A stretch of 28,201 nucleotides of DNA from Flavobacteriales bacterium UBA5422 (lineage in GTDB: Bacteria; Bacteroidota; Bacteroidia; Flavobacteriales_D; Crocinitomicaceae): contig DHNG01000043.1 in NCBI GenBank assembly GCA_002409405.1, positions 155,174 through 183,374 on the forward strand, given 5' to 3'. Made by a program: the position numbers and the translations under genes. Shown here piece by piece: positions 7,152-13,965 of the stretch. The notes under the pieces were generated by a model. It did not search any database. It saw only the letters and a program-made list of their open reading frames with translations, and was not told where the DNA came from. Positions within the stretch are counted from its first letter, which is position 1, and each line of letters begins with the position of its first letter.

Positions 7152-9014
7152 ATGAAAACAAAACTATTTTTATTCCTGATACTTTCTATATTAATGAATG
7201 GATTTCAGGGGTGCAGAACAAAAAAGGACAGCGATTCCAGATCATCAGAAGATAGTGATCATTCTCCTAAAATATCAAAAGACCGAGTTAATAGAAATGT
7301 AGACGTCACAAGAACAAACACATATATGGTTGTTTATGATTTTAAAACAGGAGTATATGACAGCAATATGTTAAAGGTTCAAATAGATAGGCCTGTGGTG
7401 TATAAAATCGAAAACATTAACCGCTTTGCTTATGATATTCGTATTACGGTAAAAGATTCTGTTTTAGCAGGAAGTGTGTTTTTTGAAGAACCTGTTGACC
7501 CTTCTATTTTACCTAAAGAAAAGGAAGAACAAAAAGTTTCAGATATAGGGGCTATAGCAACTTCAAATCAGCAAGTAAGCGATATAAGAAGTATTGGAGA
7601 AAATGATTTTGATAAAAAAAGTATTATCGATAAAAAAGTTCCATTTTTAAAACAACAATTGAAAAGTATTTCATTTTTAGAAGAGGCGACTTTTTTACTA
7701 ACAAAAATGAAAGATACTTTGAGGAAAATAGAGGATAAACTTCTAGATACAAAATATAAGTATACAGAAGACTCTTTATTATTATTGAATACTATGACTA
7801 TAGACACAGTTACACTAACACTAGAAAATGCAAAAAGAAAAGAACTAATAACTAATTTATTAGCAGAAACCAATAAACTTTCCAATAGAATTGATCAACA
7901 AAATTTAATATTAAAGGATCTTAATCTAATAAAAGAAGATGCATTTAAGAAGTTTTCAAGTGACAATACAAAATTTATCATTGCCTTTGATGAACTAAAA
8001 GTGGTCTACAATAATGCTGTTGATTTATTGAGATATTACAAAGAGACATATAATATCATTACAAATCCTGAATTGACATCCGATATATATACAAAGAATT
8101 ATCGTGACAGGCTTCAGGAAATATTAAATCGTTTACCATTAATAAAAGAAGATGTGTCCAAATTTCAAATGAGGTACTCAGATGTAATTGGTTTATATAA
8201 TGCTGTAACCTATAATCCAGCCATAGATACCATATTAAACTACGGTGGAAAAATAAAACTCTATGCTCATGTAGAAAGTATGAAGTCAATGGCTGATAAA
8301 ATGAATGAAGTTGTCGGAGAAATAAATGCAGATAAAATGTTACGCTTTATGTTTCAAAACATAAAACAAATAAATGAGCCATCTTCTTTTGAATTTATTT
8401 CCAATCCGGTTCAACCAATGAAAGATGTTGTTGTTTTTGACATTGATATTAAAAGAAAATTTTCCATTGAAAATCAATTATATGTTGAACGAAAATTCAA
8501 ACATCGTGAATTTACACGCGGAGGAGTACGTTTTGATATGGGAGTTGGATTATTAGGTAGTATCTACCCAAACGTTAAAAGATATACTCTAGGACAAATC
8601 GGTGATTCTGCACAAATTCACATTAAATCAAATCAGCTATATGTTCCTTCTATAGCAGCATTGGCAACTATAAGCCTTCGGTCAGCAGGATATTTTACAG
8701 GAGGTTTTAGTGCTGGTGTAGGGATCGATATTGTAGGATCGGAAATCACCATGAGTAATTTTTATAGTGGATTTAGTTTTATCATGGGTAAATATGATCG
8801 TATGATGATAACAGGAGGAGTTTCCATTGGACATATGAACGTGTTGAAACCTGGATATGATATCGAAAAAATGCATCCCTATCCTAATCAAAATGGTATT
8901 GATGATTTTTTGATGAAAGAGTATCGGGCAGGTTTTTTTGTAGCAATTACATATAATCTTACAAGAGGATTAAAAGACAATGTTAAATACCTAAAATCCT
9001 CTCTTCCTCTATAA
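7152..9014 (+). CDS. AT-rich predicted lipoprotein with helical middle and barrel-like C-terminus
   Basis: This encodes a 620-aa protein whose family I do not recognise. The N-terminus is a signal sequence ending G-F-Q-G-C (Cys21), a weak lipobox, followed by a charged Lys/Ser/Asp-rich linker. Residues of about 55-105 are beta-rich, including a 'RPVVYKIENINRFAYDI' stretch. Residues of about 165-420 are strongly helical, with heptad-like Leu/Ile spacing and many Lys/Glu, suggesting long helices or coiled coil. From about residue 430 to the end, Gly-rich alternating strands such as 'RGGVRFDMGVGLLGS', 'TGGFSAGVGIDI' and 'MMITGGVSIGHMNV' look like an outer-membrane beta barrel or a surface beta domain. 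The coding sequence is unusually AT-rich (13 G+C of 60 at 7741-7800, against 29 of 60 at 16621-16680 in glmS), a sign of possible transfer. It abuts the stop codon of the convergent HAD gene with no gap. Confidence 0.75.
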   Translation: MKTKLFLFLILSILMNGFQGCRTKKDSDSRSSEDSDHSPKISKDRVNRNVDVTRTNTYMVVYDFKTGVYDSNMLKVQIDRPVVYKIENINRFAYDIRITVKDSVLAGSVFFEEPVDPSILPKEKEEQKVSDIGAIATSNQQVSDIRSIGENDFDKKSIIDKKVPFLKQQLKSISFLEEATFLLTKMKDTLRKIEDKLLDTKYKYTEDSLLLLNTMTIDTVTLTLENAKRKELITNLLAETNKLSNRIDQQNLILKDLNLIKEDAFKKFSSDNTKFIIAFDELKVVYNNAVDLLRYYKETYNIITNPELTSDIYTKNYRDRLQEILNRLPLIKEDVSKFQMRYSDVIGLYNAVTYNPAIDTILNYGGKIKLYAHVESMKSMADKMNEVVGEINADKMLRFMFQNIKQINEPSSFEFISNPVQPMKDVVVFDIDIKRKFSIENQLYVERKFKHREFTRGGVRFDMGVGLLGSIYPNVKRYTLGQIGDSAQIHIKSNQLYVPSIAALATISLRSAGYFTGGFSAGVGIDIVGSEITMSNFYSGFSFIMGKYDRMMITGGVSIGHMNVLKPGYDIEKMHPYPNQNGIDDFLMKEYRAGFFVAITYNLTRGLKDNVKYLKSSLPL

Positions 9015-9722
9015 TCACCCTCTAAACACCCACGGCAATAACCCCGGAAGTTCATTCAGATCGCGGATACGGAAATCATTCTTCTTTCGGCTGAGTTCTT
9101 CTTTGGGATCAAAGTGAATACCGTACATCCCTGCCCGTTCGGCTCCCATCACATCAATGTTCATATCGTCACCGATCATAACAGAGTGGTGGGGCTGAGC
9201 TTCCGCAGCAGTCAGCGCGTGTCGGAAAATACGCAAGTCCGGTTTGTTGATTCCGATTTCTTCCGAACTGACAATGATTTCAAAAAAAGGCAGAATGGCA
9301 CTTTTTTCAAGCTTTGTCAATTGTACTTCTTTGAATCCGTTGGTAATGATGTGCATTCGGTATCCTTCCCCTTTTAGCGTATCAAGAGTTTCAACCGTAT
9401 TGGGAAACAATTCCGTCTGAAGCGGAGAAATTCGCAAGTATTCTGTATTGAAGTATTCGTGCAATTCTGCATTGTTGATATCCAACTTCAAAAAGGCTTT
9501 CTGAAAGCGGGTGTCCCGTAGTTCTTCTTTGGATATTTTTCCTTTCCCGTATTTTTTCCAGAGGTTGGCATTCACCTCTTTGTATACCTGGTTGAATTTA
9601 AAAAAACTTGGTAATTGATGCACCGATTTTGTTTCTTCAAACAGGAATTTCAGGGCCGTTTCGGAATTCCGGTCAAAATCCCAAAGCGTACGGTCCAGAT
9701 CAAAGAACAGATGTCGTTCCAT
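9015..9722 (-). CDS. yjjG: YjjG-type HAD-superfamily nucleotidase
   Basis: This encodes a 235-aa haloacid-dehalogenase hydrolase, best matching the YjjG family of noncanonical pyrimidine nucleotidases, which dephosphorylate nucleoside monophosphates and clear damaged pyrimidine nucleotides. All HAD motifs are visible: motif I with Asp8-x-Asp10 (FFDLDRTLWDFD), motif II Thr127-Asn128 (ITNG), motif III Lys160 (GINKPD), and motif IV Gly-Asp-Asp 184-186 with Asp190. The helical cap lies at roughly residues 17-95. Length fits the family. It is last in a minus-strand run after upp and a membrane protein whose 3' end overlaps this gene's start by 23 nt, so translation is probably coupled. The precise substrate is inferred from family. 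Confidence 0.85.
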   Translation of the reverse strand: MERHLFFDLDRTLWDFDRNSETALKFLFEETKSVHQLPSFFKFNQVYKEVNANLWKKYGKGKISKEELRDTRFQKAFLKLDINNAELHEYFNTEYLRISPLQTELFPNTVETLDTLKGEGYRMHIITNGFKEVQLTKLEKSAILPFFEIIVSSEEIGINKPDLRIFRHALTAAEAQPHHSVMIGDDMNIDVMGAERAGMYGIHFDPKEELSRKKNDFRIRDLNELPGLLPWVFRG

Positions 9723-10182
9723 TTTTTATAAGATAAACAAAACTTACAGTAATCGCATTATTCAGAAATATCCCGATAATCATCAACGGATAGGACATTC
9801 TTCTCTTACCGAAAAACTTAGCTGTAATGATGGTTCCAATCGGAATGGATAATAAAAAAGGTGCCCAGAAACAAAACGGAATAATTCCGATTCTATTTTT
9901 CAAACGAATGATTGTCTTATTGCGCTTTGTAAACGATTTAACCGGAACAACTTCAATTCCTGCAGCAACAGCCGCGCGGTATCGTTCCACCTTCTTTTTA
10001 TGACTTCTCTTTAAGAAAAACTCTGCTGCAAAATAGAAAACAGTCATGGAAACAATTGCTCCTGCCGCATTGGCAAGAAATGTTTCGATATACGACAACT
10101 TCAGTGCCGGACCTAATGCCGGACTAAACATAAACTTCACCATCGCCGTAAAAAATACGGTACTCAATGCTACCCACTGCAT
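9700..10182 (-). CDS. Small integral membrane protein, unknown function
   Basis: This encodes a 160-aa protein with about four hydrophobic segments: residues 3-20, 34-55, 100-122 and 130-153. Between the second and third lies a positively charged loop rich in Lys/Arg (KRSHKKKVERYR and FTKRNKTIIRLKNR), which places the loop in the cytoplasm. I see no transporter or enzyme motif and do not recognise the family. It sits 9 nt after upp and overlaps the start of the YjjG-type gene by 23 nt, so it is almost certainly translated in the same operon. A link to nucleotide salvage is suggested only by this position. Confidence 0.75.
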   Translation of the reverse strand: MQWVALSTVFFTAMVKFMFSPALGPALKLSYIETFLANAAGAIVSMTVFYFAAEFFLKRSHKKKVERYRAAVAAGIEVVPVKSFTKRNKTIIRLKNRIGIIPFCFWAPFLLSIPIGTIITAKFFGKRRMSYPLMIIGIFLNNAITVSFVYLIKNGTTSVL

Positions 10183-10191
10183 AAATTCCTC

Positions 10192-10839
10192 TTATAATTT
10201 TGTTCCGTAAGCCAAATCCCCCGCATCTCCCATCCCAGGAACGATATAAGATTGTGCTGTTAATTCAGCATCAATAGCTCCTACCCATATCTCCGTTGTA
10301 TCGGGTAAATGTTCCCGCACAAAGTTGATCGCATCCGGATGTGCAATTGCAGCAAGAATATGAATCTTTGCCGGTTTTCCTTGTTGCTGTAATGCCTTGT
10401 AAACCGTTACCATCGAGCTTCCTGTTGCCAGCATCGGATCCGTAATGATCAATGTTTTTCCGTTGATATTCGGAGCTGCAATGTATTCCACATAAATTTC
10501 AAAATCCTCCGCAGTAGAATGCTTTCGGTACGCTGAAACGAATGCACTTTCTGCTCTGTCGAAGTAATGCAGCAATCCGCTGTGCATGCCAAGTCCTGCT
10601 CGTAAAATCGTTGCCAAAACAGGTTGCTCTTTCAACAGATATGTCTTTGCCTCCCCCAGAGGAGTTGTAACAACACGTGCTTCATACTCCAGTGTTTTGG
10701 AAACTTCGTACGCCATTATTTCCGCTATTCGCTCCAGGTTTCTTCGGAAGCGCATCGGGTCTTTTTGAATCGAAGTATCCCGCATTTCCGCAAGGAATGC
10801 ATTAAAAACAGAGTTGGTGTTTGAAAAGTCGTGAATCAT
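10192..10839 (-). CDS. upp: Uracil phosphoribosyltransferase
   Basis: This encodes a 215-aa cytosolic enzyme converting uracil and PRPP to UMP and pyrophosphate in pyrimidine salvage. The PRPP-binding loop is at residues 131-143 (IITDPMLATGSSM), with the two acidic residues replaced by the usual Upp Asp-Pro variant. The conserved 'ILRAGLGM' stretch is at 78-85. The C-terminal uracil-binding segment 'PGMGDAGDLAYGTKL' is at 201-215. Length and ending agree well with the family. It leads a three-gene minus-strand run with the membrane protein and the YjjG-type nucleotidase, which makes sense as both enzymes handle pyrimidine nucleotides. It is separated from aroE by 83 nt containing a hairpin. 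Confidence 0.93.
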   Translation of the reverse strand: MIHDFSNTNSVFNAFLAEMRDTSIQKDPMRFRRNLERIAEIMAYEVSKTLEYEARVVTTPLGEAKTYLLKEQPVLATILRAGLGMHSGLLHYFDRAESAFVSAYRKHSTAEDFEIYVEYIAAPNINGKTLIITDPMLATGSSMVTVYKALQQQGKPAKIHILAAIAHPDAINFVREHLPDTTEIWVGAIDAELTAQSYIVPGMGDAGDLAYGTKL

Positions 10840-10893
10840 TGCTTGCTAATGTGTCGCTAAGATACAATAAAAAGCGGAAGAAAACAGGAATTG

Positions 10894-10913
10894 AATCAGC
10901 CGACCAGCTGATT
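10894..10913. terminator. Hairpin between aroE and upp, possible terminator
   Basis: AATCAGC (10894-10900) pairs perfectly with GCTGATT (10907-10913) across a 6-nt loop. It lies just after the aroE stop in the minus-strand direction, but the T-rich tail is on the plus-strand side, so it is a weak terminator for aroE at best. Confidence 0.35.
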
Positions 10914-10922
10914 TTATATTTT

Positions 10923-11663
10923 TTAACGAAGCGGCAATTCTTCCTGCCAGATTTTCCAGGCCATCAAGGCTTGTTGCTTCAGCATCGTTTCACCGTTCAG
11001 GATCTGCGCTCCTTGTGCTTCGCTGCGTTGTAGCAGCTGCGTTTTAACCGGATTGTAGATCAAGTCCACCACCAGGTGATCGGGTGTCAGAAACTGAAAA
11101 GGAAGCTCAATACATGCTTTCGTGTCGGGATACATACCAACCGGTGTACAGTTGACAATCAATTTACAGGCACGTAGCATATGCTCGTTGATGTCTGCAT
11201 AGGAAAACTGGTTTTCTCCCACCGGATTCCGAGAAATAAAAATACAATCAATCCCAATCTGTTTCAATACGTGAACAACTGCTTTAGAAGCACCACCCGT
11301 CCCCAAAATAATCGCACGCTCGTGTTTATTCGTCAGGAAAGGTTTGATGGATTGATGAAAACCGTATGCATCTGTATTGTGTCCGGTCGTTTTTCCATTG
11401 TTGAATGAAACACAGTTAACTGCTCCGATTGCTGCTGCTTCCGGAGAGAGTTCATCCAATAACTCAATGATTTCCTCTTTGTACGGAATCGTCACGCTTA
11501 CTCCTGAAAGGTCTTCCCGCAGCAACGCACGGATTTCACTTTTATCCTGCAGTTCAAAGTTCTCGTACACCGCTTCGATCTCATTTTCCCGGAAAAAATC
11601 TGTGAAAAAAGGTTGAGAAAACGAATGTTTGAGCGTTTTTCCGATCAGTCCGAAGCGTTTCAT
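10923..11663 (-). CDS. aroE: Shikimate dehydrogenase
   Basis: This encodes a 246-aa NADPH-dependent enzyme of the shikimate pathway that reduces 3-dehydroshikimate to shikimate for aromatic amino acid synthesis. The substrate site shows Ser14 and Ser16 (KHSFSQPFF), VTIPYK with Lys62, Asn83 and Asp98 (HNTDAYG); Lys62 and Asp98 form the expected catalytic pair. The Rossmann glycine motif is GTGGASKA at 121-128, and 'NCTPVGM' at 171-177 and 'NGETMLKQQA' at 223-232 are family signatures. It is slightly shorter than the E. coli enzyme but complete. Its ATG overlaps the TGA of the upstream DedA gene (4-nt ATGA overlap), so the two are translationally coupled. Confidence 0.93.
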   Translation of the reverse strand: MKRFGLIGKTLKHSFSQPFFTDFFRENEIEAVYENFELQDKSEIRALLREDLSGVSVTIPYKEEIIELLDELSPEAAAIGAVNCVSFNNGKTTGHNTDAYGFHQSIKPFLTNKHERAIILGTGGASKAVVHVLKQIGIDCIFISRNPVGENQFSYADINEHMLRACKLIVNCTPVGMYPDTKACIELPFQFLTPDHLVVDLIYNPVKTQLLQRSEAQGAQILNGETMLKQQALMAWKIWQEELPLR

Positions 11664-12340
11664 TTTCCTGTTTTTTTACTGGCTGCCTTGTTGCGGATAA
11701 ATTCAATAATAATCGGAATGATTGATATAAGAATGATTCCAAAGATCACGGTTTCAAAGTTCTCTTGTACAATCTCCAACCCACCGAAAAAATAACCGAG
11801 TAAGGTCAATCCGACTACCCATGAAAATCCACCGATTAAATTGAAGCGGAAAAATTTTCCGTAACTCATCTCACCAATTCCCGCCACAAACGGGGCAAAA
11901 GTTCTTACAATCGGAACGAATCGTGCAATAATGATTGTTTTCGGTCCGTGTTTCTCATAAAACGTGTGCGTTTTATCAATGTATTCCTGTTTTACCAATT
12001 GTCTCCCCCGGATCTTCCACTGCAGCATTTTCAAACCGACTTTCTTCCCCAGGTAGTAATTCAATGCATCTCCGATCACAGCTGCAATCAGCAATAAAAT
12101 CAGTACCAACCATAGATTGAGTTCTGCCGTCTGCCCGTCTTTTGTAATTCCGGCACAAAATGTTCCGGCTGCAAATAATAAGGAATCACCTGGAAGGAAC
12201 GGCATAACCACCAAGCCTGTCTCTACGAAAATAATCAGGAATAAAATGGCGTAAATCCATACCCCGTAATTCAAAATCATTTCAAACAAATGATCATCAA
12301 GGTGCAGAAAAAAGTCTAAAAATGAATGAAGAAATTCCAT
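11660..12340 (-). CDS. DedA family membrane protein
   Basis: This encodes a 226-aa inner-membrane protein of the DedA/VTT family, whose members act in lipid-carrier (undecaprenyl phosphate) or phospholipid scrambling and in membrane homeostasis. Family motifs are clear: E40-TGLVVMPFLPGDS at 40-53, Gly90-Asp91 before 'ALNYYLGKKVG', and the arginine motif R140-FVPIVR-TFAPFVAG. Hydrophobic segments lie at about 28-48, 75-95, 135-155, 168-188 and 198-215, with reentrant helices likely. It is preceded by a rhodanese gene (18-nt gap) and overlaps aroE by 4 nt. Which lipid is moved cannot be told from sequence. Confidence 0.9.
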   Translation of the reverse strand: MEFLHSFLDFFLHLDDHLFEMILNYGVWIYAILFLIIFVETGLVVMPFLPGDSLLFAAGTFCAGITKDGQTAELNLWLVLILLLIAAVIGDALNYYLGKKVGLKMLQWKIRGRQLVKQEYIDKTHTFYEKHGPKTIIIARFVPIVRTFAPFVAGIGEMSYGKFFRFNLIGGFSWVVGLTLLGYFFGGLEIVQENFETVIFGIILISIIPIIIEFIRNKAASKKTGK

Positions 12341-12358
12341 CAGCTATCAATTTATTGG

Positions 12359-12667
12359 TTACTCTAAGATTAATGTTTGGTCTACGTATTCGCACCAGGA
12401 AGTGATTCCACCTTCCATGATAAAAACGTTCGAAAAATTGTAGTCAACGACAAGTAAATTTGCCAGTGCTGAAGCACGATTCCCTGATTTGCACATCAAC
12501 ACAACCGGTTTGTCTTTCGGCAATTCCTGTAATCGTGAACACACTTCTGCCATCGGGATATTGATCGATTGAATATTCACAAATTCATACTCGTACCGCT
12601 CTCTGATGTCAAGAATAAAATAAGCGTCTCGATTTTTGCTGACTTCAAGTGCAGAAATACTTTTCAT
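12359..12667 (-). CDS. Single-domain rhodanese-like protein
   Basis: This encodes a 102-aa cytosolic rhodanese domain with no signal peptide. The active-site loop is C59-K-S-G-N-R64, the six-residue loop typical of sulfurtransferases that form a cysteine persulfide. The upstream 'FILDIRERYEYEF' (residues 17-29) is the CH2A-type motif and 'MEGGITSW' is the C-terminal rhodanese signature. It is the first gene of a run with the DedA gene and aroE and has its own promoter at 12684-12716. The sulfur acceptor is unknown. Confidence 0.88.
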   Translation of the reverse strand: MKSISALEVSKNRDAYFILDIRERYEYEFVNIQSINIPMAEVCSRLQELPKDKPVVLMCKSGNRASALANLLVVDYNFSNVFIMEGGITSWCEYVDQTLILE

Positions 12668-12683
12668 ATAGACAGATTTTGTG

Positions 12684-12716
12684 CAAAAGTAATCATTTCA
12701 ATTATCAATGATTCAA
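12684..12716 (-). promoter_or_regulatory. Promoter of the rhodanese-dedA-aroE operon
   Basis: On the minus strand TTG (12716-12714), a 22-nt spacer and TACTTTTG (12691-12684) match the Bacteroidota promoter consensus. The ATG is 16 nt downstream of the -7 box. The upstream part lies in AT-rich repeat DNA, where TTG triplets are common. Confidence 0.5.
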
Positions 12717-12757
12717 TTATGAATTATCAAATGTTGGTGATAGAATCTCTTGTTACG

Positions 12758-12965
12758 AAGTCTTGATCATTTGACTGTATGATTGTTTGATTTCAAACCA
12801 CCTCATTCAAAATTCAGTATTCAATATTTTCACAAAGTCTTGATCATTGAACATTGACTTTATGATGTTATGACGGTTTGACTTTATGACTGTTTGATTT
12901 CAAACCACCTCATTCAAAATTCAGTATTCAATATTTTTATAAAGCCTTGATCATTGAACATTGAT
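12758..12965. repeat. Diverged tandem repeat, two units plus a partial third
   Basis: The anchor AAGTCTTGATCATT (AAGCC... in the third copy) occurs at 12758, 12835 and 12942, giving units of 77 and 107 nt. The second unit carries about 30 extra nt. A segment of about 60 nt (12784 on and 12891 on) is nearly identical between units and contains the inverted repeat GTTTGA-TT-TCAAAC (12785-12798 and 12892-12905). Confidence 0.8.
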
Positions 12966-12980
12966 AATTAACCACTCCTC

Positions 12981-13020
12981 CACTTTCAACTAAACCACTT
13001 TCAATTTTCAACTAAATCAC
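12981..13020. repeat. Short duplication spanning the panC stop codon
   Basis: CACTTTCAACTAAAC (12981-12995) recurs at 12997-13020 with a 7-nt insertion (TTTTCAA). On the minus strand the last panC codons and TGA stop lie in the second copy. Confidence 0.65.
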
Positions 13021-13858
13021 CTTCCACCTTCATATTGTCAATCAGTCGTACTTCTCCGCAATATGCAGCAACACAACAAACAGCTCCCGGCACCCATTTG
13101 TGCGTCAACGTTTCTAATGTAACCGGATTTACGATTTCCACATATTCCGTTTTCAGACCTGCCGCATTGATCATCTCCGTTCCCTTTTCCATCAACTCTT
13201 GCGGAGAATAATCCTTTGTATGAGTGCTAACAAATAGCAGCGCCTGGTAAATAGCAAGTGCCTGTTCTTTCTCCGGTTCAGATAAACGCATGTTTCGGCT
13301 ACTTAGTGCCAACCCGCGATCACTTCGAATAATCGGACATTCAACGATAGTAACAGGAATTCTAAAATAGTTGACCATAAAATGAATGACTGCCAGCTGC
13401 TGAAAGTCTTTTTTACCGAAATAAGCAGCATCGGGTTGTACAGTATCAAGTAATCGTTTTACCACTTCTACAACCCCCTGGAAATGTCCCGGTCGAAATG
13501 CTCCTTCCATAACCTGATCAAGTGTCCCTAAATCAAGTGCTGATTTGACATAATCAGAAGGATAAATTTCTTCAACTGAAGGCGTAAAAACAAAAGCGAC
13601 ACCATGACCGGAAAGCAGATTCATATCTTTTTCAATCGTTCTCGGGTATTTTTCAAGATCGGAAGCGTTGTTAAACTGAGTGGGATTAACAAAAATGCTG
13701 ACGATAACAACGTCACATTGCTGCTTTGCATGTTCGACAAGAGAAAGATGTCCTTCGTGCAATGCCCCCATTGTGGGTATCAACCCGATCTTTTTTCCTT
13801 GTTTTTTCAGGGCAAAAACCTCGTCCTGAATTGATTTTACGGTGTTTATTTTATTCAT
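13001..13858 (-). CDS. panC: Pantothenate synthetase
   Basis: This encodes a 285-aa cytosolic enzyme that joins pantoate and beta-alanine using ATP, the last step of pantothenate (vitamin B5, coenzyme A precursor) synthesis. Signature elements are all present: PTMGALHEGH at 28-37 (the HIGH-like ATP site with His34 and His37), VNPTQF at 57-62, FGKKDFQQ at 147-154 and RSDRGLALSSRN at 178-189. Length is normal. It is transcribed divergently from the GT5-like gene across a 107-nt gap that holds promoter boxes for both. Its stop codon lies inside a short duplicated sequence. Confidence 0.95.
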   Translation of the reverse strand: MNKINTVKSIQDEVFALKKQGKKIGLIPTMGALHEGHLSLVEHAKQQCDVVIVSIFVNPTQFNNASDLEKYPRTIEKDMNLLSGHGVAFVFTPSVEEIYPSDYVKSALDLGTLDQVMEGAFRPGHFQGVVEVVKRLLDTVQPDAAYFGKKDFQQLAVIHFMVNYFRIPVTIVECPIIRSDRGLALSSRNMRLSEPEKEQALAIYQALLFVSTHTKDYSPQELMEKGTEMINAAGLKTEYVEIVNPVTLETLTHKWVPGAVCCVAAYCGEVRLIDNMKVEGDLVEN

Positions 13859-13888
13859 TTCCCGTTTCTACAGTCTGGTCCAAATCGG

Positions 13889-13896
13889 CAAAACTA
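13889..13896 (-). promoter_or_regulatory. Candidate -7 box (TAGTTTTG) of panC
   Basis: Minus-strand TAGTTTTG fits TAnnTTTG and lies 30 nt before the panC ATG. No TTG is found at the expected -33 distance because that DNA is a T-rich run shared with the divergent promoter. Confidence 0.4.
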
Positions 13897-13906
13897 TTTT
13901 TTTTTC

Positions 13907-13937
13907 TTGAAGTTCCGCATTTTTTTCTATATTTTTG
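13907..13937 (+). promoter_or_regulatory. Promoter of the GT5-like/DUF4270/glmS operon
   Basis: TTG (13907-13909), a 20-nt spacer and TATTTTTG (13930-13937) match the Bacteroidota consensus in sequence and spacing. The ATG is 28 nt downstream. Confidence 0.6.
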
Positions 13938-13965
13938 TGCTGTTTTTTCAAACCAAAAACATCAG

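Larger units (their letters stand above)
12668..13000. other. 333-nt non-coding AT-rich repeat region
   Basis: No gene is visible. The stretch holds the rhodanese promoter at its left end, a diverged tandem repeat (12758 to about 12965) and a short duplication that runs into the panC stop codon (12981-13020). It is full of short words such as TTGAT, ATTCAA and TTATGA. Confidence 0.7.

Noticed and set aside
12569..12766. Small plus-strand frame across the rhodanese start and repeat region
   Set aside because: It overlaps the rhodanese gene antisense and runs into low-complexity repeat DNA; no promoter or homology cue.
12758..12965. Repeat region considered as a CRISPR array
   Set aside because: Units are irregular (77 and 107 nt), repeats are longer than any spacer between them, and no cas gene is present.
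13726..13965. N-terminal extension of the GT5-like protein by 80 codons
   Set aside because: It overlaps panC antisense and the promoter region, and the family start 'MEKKKILFIS' is at 13966.
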